64,000 bases of DNA, taken from NCBI RefSeq assembly GCF_013426205.1, contig NC_089428.1, positions 310,001-374,000 on the forward strand, read 5' to 3'. The notes beneath the pieces were generated by a model, which saw only the letters and a list, made by a program, of their open reading frames with translations, made no database searches and had not been told where the DNA came from. Shown piece after piece: positions 12,621 through 23,086 of the stretch. Source of the DNA: Metarhizium brunneum. Taxonomy: Eukaryota; Ascomycota; Sordariomycetes; Hypocreales; Clavicipitaceae. Made by a program: the position numbers and the translations under genes. Position 1 is the first letter of the stretch; every line of letters starts with the position of its first letter.

Positions 12621-15199
12621 ATGGCCGCTGAAGGGCTGTCAGTAGAGTACCTGTCTGCCGGTGCTAACAGGCAGACTTCGGTTGCAGACTGGAGCAAGAC
12701 TGGCTTGTTGGCTTTTGGAGCCGATGTGAATATTGCCCTCTGGCGCCCGACCGTGAGTTCTTGACCCTTGCCAAACCCTGCGATTCGCATTTGATGTCTA
12801 ACAAAATGCATTTCCAAAGGCTCATCCGCCTCGCGGTATTGAGCATATTCTTAGTGGCCACAAAGAAACGGTCAAAGCAGTAGTATTTCTGCCTGAAAGC
12901 GACGAGGATGGCTCGAGCTACATCGCGTCAGGCTCCGATGACAAGACTCTCATCTTCTGGAAGTCAAAGGGTCATGGCCACAACTTCGAAGCTGTCCAGT
13001 CGTCCTCCGAACATACTGCTCCTGTAAATTGCGTCGCTGCCGTGAGGATTGCTGGCGAACCGGCCAAATGGATTGTCGCAACGGGAGCAGCGGACGCAAC
13101 AATCAAGATCTGGTCTTTTGAGAATGATCAACTGCAACTTCTCCAATCCATCAAGACAACGCCGAAATTCTTTCCTTTAACTCTCTCTTTGGGTATTATT
13201 GACGGCGACGTGCTCATTCTAGCGGCTGCTGGCACGCGCGAGACCGTCCAGATCCTCACGGCTGATCTCAATACTCCAAGCATGGACTTTAGTGTGCAAG
13301 CGACCCTATCTGGACACGAAGGCTGGGTACGCTCGTTGAGTTTTACAAAAGAGACAAACGAAGCTGGTAGCGATCTTCTTCTGGCATCAGCCAGCCAAGA
13401 CAAGTACATTCGTATTTGGAGAATTCACCAAGGACAAGAGCTACCGGCTCTAGCAGCAGCCGGGTCAGATCCCCTCAGCGGTGCGTTTCTTCCTGGGAAA
13501 TCTCCGTCAAATAAGGCACACCATTTGAAAGCCGCAGGCAAAGACTTTTCCGTGACGTTCGAAGCATTGCTGCTCGGCCACGAAGATTGGATTTATAGCG
13601 CAAGATGGAAAACGCGTGCCGACGGCAAGCTGCAACTTCTCTCAACCTCTGCCGACAACTCTTTGGCAATTTGGGAAGCTGATCCCGCCTCTGGCATCTG
13701 GGTTAGCATGGCAAGGCTGGGCGAGATCAGCAGAGAAAAGGGGGCCACGACAGCAACTGGCAGTACCGGCGGTTTCTGGACTGGGCTGTGGTCGCCGCTC
13801 GGCGACTCTGTTGCTTGTCTTGGAAGGACAGGAAGCTGGAGACGCTGGGAACACGATTCCTCAACCGATACGTGGAAGCCATGTGTCGCCATTACTGGTC
13901 ACACCAAGGCAGTGACTGGCATTACTTGGGCCAAGGGCGGCGACTATCTCCTGTCAACAAGCTCTGATCAGACATCACGATTGCATACCAGATGGACGGC
14001 ATCTGGCGCTGGCACGTGGCATGAAATGTCTCGGCCGCAAATTCACGGATACGACTTGAACTGCATTGACTCACTGGGGGACTCTCAATTTGTCTCTGGT
14101 GCTGATGAGAAGCTCATGAGAGTGTTCAGCGAGCCCAAGGCAGTTGCGACACTACTCAACAATCTTGCAGGCTTTGGCCATGAGAATGTGGAAAACATGC
14201 CAGATGCGGCTAATATGCCTGTTCTTGGTCTTTCCAACAAGGCCATTGATACGGTGGATGATGACCAAGAGATCCAACCCATCGATGACCGCGACCGAGA
14301 AGCGGTGGATCCTGCCTCGGTGGTCAAGAAGTCATACCTGGAAATCGACCACCCGCCATTCGAAGAAACCCTTTCAAGACACACTCTGTGGCCAGAGGTT
14401 GAGAAGCTATATGGCCACGGCTATGAAATCTCATGCCTTGCAACCAGCCATGATGGCAAACTCATTGCCAGCGCCTGCAAAGCCAGCTCTACCAACCATG
14501 CCGTGATTCGACTGTTTGAGACGGAGAAGTGGACAGAAATCCGACCACCGCTCGTAGCACACTCTCTGACGGCCACTCGACTCAGGTTCTCAGGCGACGA
14601 CAGGTACCTCCTCAGTGTCGGTCGCGACCGGCAGTGGGCTGTGTTTGAGAGAAATACTGGCATCGACGCCATGTACGAGCTGCTCCAGTCAAATCCCAAG
14701 GGCCATAGCAGAATGATTCTTGACGCTGCCTGGGCACCGACACAAGCGCCTCTCTTTGCCACGGCAGGCAGAGACAAGCAGGTTAGAATTTGGTCTTCAC
14801 AGGTGGGAGAAGCCGGGAAGTTGCACTTTACTCAAACCGCCAGTCTTGCCTGCGGTGGTTCGGTCACATCTGTCGACTTCGTATCAACTATTGTCGGGGG
14901 AAAGCTGGTTTTGGCGGTCGGGACGGAAGCGGGCAAGGTCAGCATCTGCTTAGTGAATGAAGATGGTTTGGCAGTCACTGAATTGCCATCACAACCAGAG
15001 TAAGTTGATAACGGGACAAGCACTTTCATCCAACAGCTGAATCCCATGACTAACGTGATGTAGGTTGAATCTTCCCAAGACAGTTCTTCAATTGGCCTGG
15101 AAACCAATCCGCAAACCCGACGAGTCTGGCTACACACTAGCAGTGGCTGGTGATGATAGCTCTCTGAGGCTGATTTCGTTCAATGAATCCTATTTATGA
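12621..15199 (+). CDS. ELP2: Elongator complex subunit 2 (WD40)
   Basis: Three exons, 12621-12752, 12820-14999 and 15064-15199 (introns 67 and 64 nt), give 815 residues, the usual length of Elp2. The protein is a chain of WD40 repeats forming two propellers. Recognisable blades include GHKETVKAVVFLPE (about residues 56-69), GHEGWVRSLSF, GHEDWIYSARWK, GHTKAVTGITWAKGGDYLLS, GHGYEISCLATSHDGKLIAS and HSRMILDAAWAP, many ending in WD-like IRIW or IKIW. The last exon supplies the closing strand GYTLAVAGDDSSLRLISF. Elp2 is the scaffold of the Elp123 lobe of Elongator, which installs 5-carboxymethyl-derived side chains on wobble U34 of tRNA. The ATG at 12621 gives a natural N-terminus that runs straight into the first propeller. 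It is transcribed divergently from URM1. Confidence 0.94.
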
Positions 15200-16107
15200 A
15201 TACAATGAATAGACTGAAATAAAAACACAGTTGCAAAAGGAAGGGTATGCGTTTTCACCCAAGTGTTGCCAACTCTGACGCAATGCAAGTACAAGTCTAT
15301 CTTGCGCCTTACATGATCAATACGCCAGTGGCAGTTTAGCGCGTGCCTTTGTCTGGTGTTGGCAACTCTTATTCACCGTTGGGATCCCTGTGATAGTTTG
15401 CATTATTAACAGCGTGAGTGAGCGATGCGCCCTTCCTATACTTGCCAGCCATACGAGGTCAAGCATATCAATACTCTTGTCTTGCAGTGTTGCATGATGA
15501 TGCACGAACGGCAATGCACCACCGTCCTGCTGCTTGGCCCAGTTCACAAAAGATGGTGCCAACCTCACAGAACGACGATGCTTCATCTTGTGCAGCAATA
15601 TGACAAATGCTCCGGCGTCAGGCTAGACAATCGGAATAGTCAAGGGTCATTACAGCGACATGTTTCAAGGTAATGTAAATGCGTGACGTTGGCTGGCCCT
15701 GCGTTAACATGCGACAGGCGTCATCTCTGCGGGCGAGACTTCATCTCCAATCCCCGGGGATGCAGCAGTGTACATGGTCACTGTAGAGGCGAACCATCTG
15801 TCCGGAGCATCTCCAGATGTCCTCTGCTGGTACCAGGCGCACCCTTCCAATCGCTTGAAACGGGCTTTGCGGCCGCCATTGATCTCATCAAGCCTGTGCG
15901 AATTATGCGCTGGCTCCGCTAACTCCGGGAGCCGGTCTCTGCACAATACCCTCCCAACCGGGAAATCCACCATGTGCAGTGGTGCCAAAACGACCACGAG
16001 CCGGTACAAATCTCCTTTATAAGAGCGGTACATGAAACTGCCACCACCACGTCTTCAAGTTGTATACACTTCTCATTCCATCCCATCCATTTGCGACATC
16101 TACAGCC
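15200..16107. other. Intergenic spacer ELP2-SDR
   Basis: No gene is supported here. The first part is probably the ELP2 3' UTR. A TATA-like TTTATAAGA at about 16016-16024 sits some 85 bases before the dehydrogenase start codon and may be its core promoter. Confidence 0.45.
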
Positions 16108-17112
16108 ATGTCCTTCCCCGGCTTCTTATACAGCCAGCTCATCCAACGGCTGCCCTACCCATCAGGCTCGCACGCCGGCCAGACCGTCATCGTCACAGGC
16201 AGCAACGTCGGCCTGGGCAAAGAAGCAGCGCGCCACTTTGCCCGGCTCCACGCCAAAAAGGTGATACTCGCGGTGCGCAGCCTCGAAAAGGGCGAGGCCG
16301 CCAAGCAAGACATCGAGAGCAGCCTACGCGATGCCGGCGGCGCAGGCAGCACGACCGAGGTGCACGTCTGGCCGCTCGACATGGCCAGCTACGCCTCTGT
16401 CGAGGCCTTCGCCGCCCGCGCCAACTCGGAGCTGAGCCGGCTCGACGTCCTCGTCGCCAACGCGGGCATCGCATCGGGCAGCTACTACACCGCCGAGGGC
16501 AACGAGAGCATGGTGACGGTCAACGTCGTGTCGACCTTTCTGCTCGCCGCCCTGGTCCTCCCCAAGATGAAGGAGTCGGCGAGGCAGTTCGGCACCAGGC
16601 CCACCCTGACAATCACCTCGTCGGGCGTGCATGCCGAGGCGGCGGACCTCGTTGCGCGGGCCGCCGCCGCGGGGGAGCTGTGGCCCCTCGTCAACGACCG
16701 GCAGACGGTCGAGGCGCACTTTGCCGCGCAGTACCCTGCGTCCAAGCTGCTCGAGATATTTGGCGTCAGGGCCATAGGCGAGCAGAGCCCCGCGGCCGGG
16801 TTCCCCGTCACTATTAACTGTGTCGACCCTGGGCTTTGTCACTCGGAGCTGGGCCGGGATTATCCCACCTGGGGGTTCTGGCTGCTGAAGCTGCTTCTGG
16901 CGCGCTCGACTGAGGTTGGGAGTAGGAATCTGGTGGCTGCGGGCTCCATGGGCCAAGAGTCCCACGGCAAGTATGTGTCGGACTGTGTGGTCGCTGAGCC
17001 GTCGGCGTTTTTGGACAGCGAGGACGGACGCAAGGTGCAGAAGATGTTTTGGAAAGAGTTGACGCAGAAGCTGGACGAGATTAAGCCTGGTGTTTCGGGG
17101 AACTTTTTGTAA
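16108..17112 (+). CDS. Short-chain dehydrogenase/reductase
   Basis: An intronless frame of 334 residues from the ATG at 16108. An in-frame ATG at 16060 would add 16 residues with no role in the fold. Classical SDR marks are present: the cofactor-binding TGSNVGLG near residue 31, LVANAGIA for the central sheet, a serine in TITSSGVH, and the catalytic pair in YPASK. The C-terminal part has the longer substrate loop of the retinol-dehydrogenase-like fungal group. NAD(P)(H)-dependent oxidoreduction of an alcohol or ketone is safe to infer, but the substrate is not. Third codon positions are strongly GC-biased compared with neighbouring intergenic DNA, as in FES1. It converges with the SurE gene across 272 bases, and no biosynthetic cluster surrounds it. 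Confidence 0.85.
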   Translation: MSFPGFLYSQLIQRLPYPSGSHAGQTVIVTGSNVGLGKEAARHFARLHAKKVILAVRSLEKGEAAKQDIESSLRDAGGAGSTTEVHVWPLDMASYASVEAFAARANSELSRLDVLVANAGIASGSYYTAEGNESMVTVNVVSTFLLAALVLPKMKESARQFGTRPTLTITSSGVHAEAADLVARAAAAGELWPLVNDRQTVEAHFAAQYPASKLLEIFGVRAIGEQSPAAGFPVTINCVDPGLCHSELGRDYPTWGFWLLKLLLARSTEVGSRNLVAAGSMGQESHGKYVSDCVVAEPSAFLDSEDGRKVQKMFWKELTQKLDEIKPGVSGNFL

Positions 17113-17384
17113 TGTTGTTGAAATATTCTTTTTAAACTTATAACATGTCCACGAGGCCATCAATTGATTCAAGGTCATATGCCTGATACAGGGCTGGTTA
17201 TATGTTGGCAAATCCACCTTGCTATTGAAGTCCTGATTCGATGCAGTTACTTAGCTGTAGTCACCTGCCTGGTTGATTATTTTGCATCAATTTATAGTAG
17301 CTGACGAGTCTCCATGGTCTCCCAAATAGTAACTCGCAAACCACATCCCCCGTTTACATCCACCGACAATCCGGCTCATGAATC

Positions 17385-18421
17385 TCACAGCAGCAGCTCT
17401 TTTCTGCTCAGCGCGCCTCCACCAAGAGCAAAGCTCGCCTTCAAAGGCGTGACACTGGACAAAACACCGACGTTAGCACCAAATCTTCCGCAACACCCCT
17501 ATCCCCAGTATGAAGGTGAAGGACCTACCTTGTGTGGCCTTGCTTCAGGATCCAGCCATCATTACCAGGTTCAGACTCGTCCACACTCCTGCGCACGTCG
17601 GCCACCCTCGGCGACCATTTGAACTGCCTGTGCAAGTGGCCAGTCCCAGGAACCCAGCTCCCGTCCCTGCCTGCTTCGCCGTCGGGGCCCTCTCGAATAC
17701 GAGCCTCCTCCATGTCCGTGTCCGCCTCGTCCTCGACCTCCTCGAAGCAGCTGCCCTCCCACTTATTCTGAAGCATGTCGGCAAAGACGGTCTTGCGAGC
17801 CTCGACGCCCTCCACCAGCGGCACGTTGACGCTGTACAGGTCCACGCTGCCGTCCTGCGGCCACTGCTTGTACAGGGCCTCGATAACCTTGACGCCGTGC
17901 CGGCACGCGGCTTCAATCACGGCCGGGGCGTGGTGGTCTTGTCGCGAGACGATGGCGAAGCTCAGGGCGATGGACTTTTTCCGACACACGGCGGCTTCCA
18001 TGGCGGCGCCGATGGTTCCCGAGCTGAGGGCGTAGACGGCCGTCGAGTTTCTGCCGTAGTTTGGTCCGCTGACCACCAGGTCCACGGGGCCTTTGTCGTG
18101 GAAGAAGTGGTAGAGGCCGATCTGCGCACAGGAGGCGGGCGTTCCGTCGAGGAGGATCCATTCCTCGACTTGGTTGGTAGGGGAGGGCCGCTGATGGAGA
18201 GTGCCTTTGGAGGCGTCGTGGACGGCTGTGCCTGGCCGGTAGTAGAGCGGCTTCAGGGTCTGGCCGATCATGTAGGCCTTTCCGATCCATGAGCGCTGCG
18301 TGTGCGGCAAGCAGACGGAGACGGTGTGGCCGGCCTGTTGGAGCTGTCTGACGAGGCAGTGGACGTAGGGGGATGACTCTGGAGACGGCGGGCCGTCGTC
18401 GTTTGTGACGAGGATGTGCAT
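17385..18421 (-). CDS. SurE-like 5'/3'-nucleotidase
   Basis: Two exons on the minus strand, 18421-17529 and 17454-17385, with a 74-nt intron (donor GTAGGT, branch GCTAAC, acceptor GTCCAG), give 320 residues. The protein opens directly with the SurE signature MHILVTNDDGPPSPES, whose paired aspartates bind the metal ion. Further conserved blocks are SGPNYGRNST (metal/phosphate loop), SGTIGAAMEAA and ALSFAI. The family dephosphorylates nucleoside monophosphates and short polyphosphates; fungal members resemble yeast Pho2-type acid phosphatase homologues, and the exact substrate is unknown. A near-cognate TTG upstream extends the frame by five codons, but the ATG at 18421 is the natural start. 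The short final exon (VTPLKASF and a basic tail) is missed if the intron is ignored. Confidence 0.9.
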
Positions 18422-20500
18422 GTTTTCGCTGGACAAGTTGGATAATGGGGGGGTCAGTGTTTGGGATCGATCAGAGAGGGTTTTGGCACGGCAACAACAA
18501 CAGCGAGAGACTCCATTGCGAGGTCCATGAGTTGCTTATAAGATGAAGTCGTGGGTATAGGGGTCGTGAGAGCTGCTGTCGAGGGAAAAGAATGCTTTTT
18601 CATGTTTCCCTCCGGCAACCGAGGTCAACGGCGATCGTGAATGGATGACATGATGCAACGCCTTGCCCAATTCGGGCATTAAAGTGTTGGTGATGCATCG
18701 CGGCCGGAGTCGGGCTCCACAATCGGTGGAGACCCGGGACGCATACGGGCAGACTCCGGAGCCTTGGAACAGCGTGAATGCCCTCCTCTGGGTGTGGGAA
18801 CCCACTCTTGACTAATGTGTTCGCCCCTGACAAATGTATTTGCCCGTGACTAATTCGCCTTTGACTAATGTATTCGCCCTTGAGAAGTCGTCGTCGGTGT
18901 TGGGCCGGTTGTGTCGTTGACCAAAGTCCAGCCTTGCAAGATGCCATGGACAAATGTGACCAAGAGTATTAGGAAGTGACGTATTTAAAAACTGCACTAC
19001 ACCAGCCACCTTATCCAACACTGACCCAAGTATATGATCTATAGTATAGTATATTTACCTAGCAACAAGGCGCCGTTAGTGCTTCGAGGACCGCGAGGAA
19101 GCCAGGCAGGTTGATGAGCGGGCCGCCATTATTAGATCTATTTGTTCCGTGACTTAGTAGTTAACATTGATAACCACTCTAACACTCTGAAGGTACTGAC
19201 ACTGCAAGCTGAGCTGCTCGGGTTCACAGAAGCTGGATCTTCGTAGTCTGTTTGGGTAGACATACTGCCATGGGGAGCAATGGCAAGGGTGTACCAATGG
19301 TGGTCAACTTTTATCACAGCTATGCGAGTCTCTGAGAAAATACGGGGACACCTGTTCACGTCCATGGTTATGAAGGGGATTTATAGGCTCTACTGCCCAC
19401 GCCGTGAATGGCATAGATCTTATTGCACCGGAGATGTTCACAAATAAGTCGCTGACCACTTTGGTCGTCATCTGCATTGAACGTGCTTGACAGTCTGACT
19501 TGAGACCTGTCAGAGAGCCACAGGCCACACATGTAAGCTGAACATCTGGGTGCTCGGCCAAAGGCTGCTGTTTCTGGATATCTTGCTGCATGCCTCGACG
19601 ATCAAGCCTGATCACCATTGTGGCAAGAACATATAAATCCCAGTTGGGAAATTTCCTCGTATTCTCGTGGCCTTGAACTGTTGCCCGGATAACCTTGATC
19701 TTGACAAGAATACCCCTATCCATCTGCGTAAGCGTCCATGATTCTGGGTTTTGACCGTGACTAGGCCTAGTCCTGTGATGTTGGTTATTCTCAATATGTT
19801 CACCAAGGTCGGGGGCAGGCCAAGGCTGAAACCCCAGTCATGTAAGCGGTAATAATGCACTCGTCATCTCTCTCTCTTTCACCTTTTGAACAAAAACAGA
19901 AGCTCCTCTGAACTCAAAGGTAGGACAGTGTCAAACTCGGCTGCATGGTCATGAGGTGTGGGCGGTCTCAGGCCTTGCGCCGTGCGCAGGAGGATTTGCT
20001 GCAAATTGCGCTGCGAAAGAAAAGAAAGGGTGTGAGGGAATTATGCAGCTTCTCTGTTGAATGAACGTCTTTCTTTATTACGCATGAAGCTTCACCCCGT
20101 GTTCTCCTTGTGAGTTCTCCTTTGCGCCTTGTAACAATCGCGTGTCTGTGCCTAGCCAACTGCAGACGTCGCGGATAAAAGCTACCTACCAACCAGCGTA
20201 AGAGAAAAGAGGCGCTTTGACAGGGGCATACGCCTTGTCAGAAGTGTCATTTTCTTGCTTGCTGCTTCAGAATGTGTTGTTGTGTCGTACACGTGCTGAA
20301 AGGGGTTCGATGTCTATGGACAAAGGAAATTACTGCGTGGACAGCCGGTACGCTCAGCCAGCTCCCTGTTTCTCTACAATCTCTTTTGGCAAGATTTGTG
20401 CGTAGTCATGTGAAGGACACAGCCAGTCAGCTATGGATGTGATGTCGAGGAAGCATATAAACCTCTTCCACTCCCACTCCCACTGCCAGCATAACTCTCA
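18422..20500. other. Intergenic stretch with possible gene relic
   Basis: No gene could be supported. The stretch contains a four-copy 19-mer direct repeat at 18809-18880, listed separately. On the minus strand, 19138-19723 has two overlapping open frames with a credible acceptor (TTACGCAG) before an ATG at 19723, but I cannot join them into a family-like protein. Confidence 0.4.
18809..18880. repeat. 19-bp direct repeat, four units
   Basis: Units start at 18809, 18828, 18847 and 18862 with consensus TGACTAATGTATTCGCCCY. The third unit is shortened to 15 bases. The array lies about 390-460 bases upstream of the SurE start codon, so it could be a leader or promoter element of that gene. This is seen directly; the function is unknown. 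Confidence 0.8.
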
Positions 20501-20584
20501 TCTACGCACTCTCGTCTACACACTCTTGTCGGCACACTCTTGTCGACACACTCTCTTCGACACACTCCCGTCTACACACTCTCG
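20501..20584. repeat. 14-bp tandem repeat upstream of the 46-residue-repeat gene
   Basis: Six back-to-back 14-mers (for example TCTACACACTCTTG) fill 20501-20584 with few mismatches. They end about 126 bases before the ATG at 20711, so they probably lie in its promoter or 5' UTR. An open frame crosses them, but the ATG after the array is preferred as start. Confidence 0.8.
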
Positions 20585-20710
20585 TCGCGCAAAGAAAAAA
20601 GACAGCGACGACAACAACGACCGTCCGCCAACCAAACGCACAAAAGATTCCGCTCAACACAACACAAATTCAGCCCATTTTCCAGTACGCTTTACAAGAC
20701 CCAAGGCACG

Positions 20711-22045
20711 ATGGCCCAAAGCACAGTGTCCAAGCTTGAAAGTAAGCAGGTTATGTCCTTTTGTAGATATTATACTAATTATCGTATAGATTTCCGGGTC
20801 CCAGGGACAGAGGCTCTGGAAGCCCGCTTAATGAAGTACCTAGAAGGCGATAAATATACATGGCTCCGAGAGAACTGGATACCTAAGTTTCTTCATTTGG
20901 CCGGGTCAAAGGAACCCGCTGTTGGCATTGCCTGGATCATTTGTGGAACATTGGCCCAACTAAACAGAGAAGGTTCGCATATGAAGGAAAAGCCTCTAAC
21001 GCCTGATACTCTCGGCAAGATGTACGCTACTCAGGATCTGAAGCTTTTTGGCGTCTTCTTCGAAAGCAAGGAAGTTGCAGAGAAGGCCTGGAAGCAGCTA
21101 CCACCGTGGATGCCAGGCAAGTTAATGACGTCGGCCGACCTAGCATCCGCAGTTCTCGCGCCTATGAAAGCCGAGGTGACTTTTACGTCCAGATACAGCA
21201 TCACAGCCTGGCGTCCGGAGAAGGAACTCAAACATAAGGAATCAAGCACGTTCCATGGCTCCTCGTCATGTGGACGTCCTCGGTCTGGTCTATCTACCGC
21301 TCCATTGAATCAACTTTCCTCTTTCCCTTCTCTTAACAGTACATCCTTTGGCATTGTGAATCCCTCCGAAGACGAGGGACCAAACATAGTTGATGGCTCC
21401 TCGTCATGTGGACCTCCTGCGTCTGGTCCATCTACCGCTCCATATGGTCAAGCTTCCCCTTTCCCTTCTATCAACAATACATCCTTTGGCATTGTGAATT
21501 ACTCCGAAGACGAGGGACCAAACACAGTTGATGGCTCCTCGTCATGTGGACCTCCTGCGTCTGGTCCATCTACCGCTCCATATGGTCAGCCTTCCCCTTT
21601 CCCTTCTATCAACAATACATCCTTTGGCATTGTGCGTCACTCCGACGACGAGGAATCAAGCACTTCCAGTCGTCCCAATCCTGGGGGACCAGCCGCAGTC
21701 TATCATTGGCAGGAATCTGTACCTCCTGGGCTTGGTCTGTTTCCTTTTTCATCTGGTTCACTTCCCTTGGTATATACCAATCCCTATGAATGTGGTCTTC
21801 CCTCTCCATTTGCTGCTCTACCCTCTTCCACTTCTCCTGGCGTTACATCCTATGCCGATACGGAGAAAGCCAAAGACGAGCCATCGGGCACTTCCAATCG
21901 TTCCGAACGTCCCTGGGCTAACTTTAGTGTTCCCATGGAGGGGGAGCCGCTGGTGGATGACGACGGCGTTGTCTTTGAAACCCCCGGCTTCCGAAACCGC
22001 GGAGCAGCCAAAGGGAATAAGTGTGATGGGGAGGAAGAAACCTAA
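20711..22045 (+). CDS. Unrecognised protein with 46-residue tandem repeats
   Basis: I do not recognise this family. From the ATG at 20711 the likely structure is two exons, 20711-20741 and 20790-22045. The 48-nt intron has GTAAGC donor, ACTAAT branch and GTATAG acceptor; its length is a multiple of three, so unspliced reading also stays open. The spliced product is 428 residues. Residues about 10-150 look globular, with tryptophan- and leucine-containing helical stretches (KYTWLRENWIPKFLHLAG, VGIAWIICGTLAQLNREG). The rest is low-complexity and Pro/Ser-rich, with three 46-residue repeats of type GSSSCGPPASGPSTAPYGQ ending in SEDEGPN, then an acidic tail. There is no signal peptide or membrane segment. 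It could be a lineage-specific protein. Splicing is likely but not certain. Confidence 0.6.
   Translation: MAQSTVSKLESKQVMSFCRYYTNYRIDFRVPGTEALEARLMKYLEGDKYTWLRENWIPKFLHLAGSKEPAVGIAWIICGTLAQLNREGSHMKEKPLTPDTLGKMYATQDLKLFGVFFESKEVAEKAWKQLPPWMPGKLMTSADLASAVLAPMKAEVTFTSRYSITAWRPEKELKHKESSTFHGSSSCGRPRSGLSTAPLNQLSSFPSLNSTSFGIVNPSEDEGPNIVDGSSSCGPPASGPSTAPYGQASPFPSINNTSFGIVNYSEDEGPNTVDGSSSCGPPASGPSTAPYGQPSPFPSINNTSFGIVRHSDDEESSTSSRPNPGGPAAVYHWQESVPPGLGLFPFSSGSLPLVYTNPYECGLPSPFAALPSSTSPGVTSYADTEKAKDEPSGTSNRSERPWANFSVPMEGEPLVDDDGVVFETPGFRNRGAAKGNKCDGEEET
21257..21670 (+). repeat. Three 138-bp tandem repeats inside a CDS
   Basis: Unit starts at 21257, 21395 and 21533 are exactly 138 bases apart, which equals 46 codons and keeps frame. 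Units two and three are almost identical at DNA level, while unit one is more diverged, pointing to a recent duplication of the second unit. Copy number may vary between strains. Confidence 0.9.
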
Positions 22046-23086
22046 AACAACAACGACAGTGGGTGGCTCTCGAGAGTAGGTTTTACCCCAGCTAGGCAGC
22101 CTAGTATGGTTTTTCCCTACGGATGAGGAGGGCAAGGACCGGTTTTAGTCTTTGAATACAACGCCTATATTGATATTGCTATCATCGTGCTCGTTGTAGT
22201 ACGGCCCGAGTAGAGTGTGTTGACGGCCCGCCGTATAGTTGATGTTGCCGTCTGTTTTGCCATCCAGCTACCGGATAGTATTTTGGCCTTTGTAGTCAAA
22301 AATAATGCCAAGCAAGTACAGTCGTAGCAAGACGCGGGAATGAGCCGGCATGCCTCTTCGAACCCCGAATGCAGTGGGCGGAAAGGTCCGTCCCGGGACT
22401 CGCATATGGCCAAGGACAAACTCGTATGATATGGGTATGAAGAGGCTGCTTTAGCTGATTATTTTAAATATCTGGAGAGGCATTTTTCCCAACGATTTTC
22501 GCGGAACTGGGATGATATATAAACCTAGAATAGTCTGTCACAAGTTAAGGTGTGAGGCTACAACAGTAACAGCCAGGTTAGTAGCACAATGAGTATGACT
22601 CGAATTATACATACTCTTACACAAGTGACGGGAAGCCCTCTACAATGCCGTGTGTATAATTAGTTTCCCCTGCTCACGGAGCCCAACACTTGACGCAGCT
22701 AGATTGCTGCTACCCTGCGAGACACGGTGGCAGAAATGTCTAGTATTGTTCTCTTGGCCGCAACGGGGCGATACAAGGGCAATTTCCGAATCCGTAAAGA
22801 GTACTCGCCCTGTTTAGGGCTAGGTATAATATTACTCCAGACAAGCGGGCGAAAGCGGAAATCGAAAGGGGAGACCAAGTATTCTGGAGACGTATCTGGG
22901 GATACACTGCGTTGGCACATGTGTGCTTCAACAATTTATGACTTGACTCAACACGTTACATGACTTGAAAACGTCGAAGCGTCAAATTGTACCAGGTACA
23001 CCGATGCCTCGAAATCGCCACGTTCCATATCCTATCCATGTACACCGAGCGTTGGTTGATCGAAAAACCACACCTCCATTTTTTCC
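22046..23086. other. Intergenic spacer, nothing recognised
   Basis: This spacer lies between two convergent genes. It is partly AT-rich with short open frames only. No family, RNA gene or element is recognised. Confidence 0.5.

Noticed and set aside
16324..17217. 297-codon antisense frame over the dehydrogenase
   Set aside because: It is a shadow of the strongly GC-biased SDR gene; it has no family content.
17510..18292. Plus-strand frame over the SurE gene
   Set aside because: It is antisense to a clear SurE sequence with the VTNDDG motif.
19138..19723. Possible minus-strand two-frame gene
   Set aside because: The frames look somewhat protein-like and an acceptor precedes the ATG, but they overlap out of phase and match nothing I know. 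Not enough to annotate.
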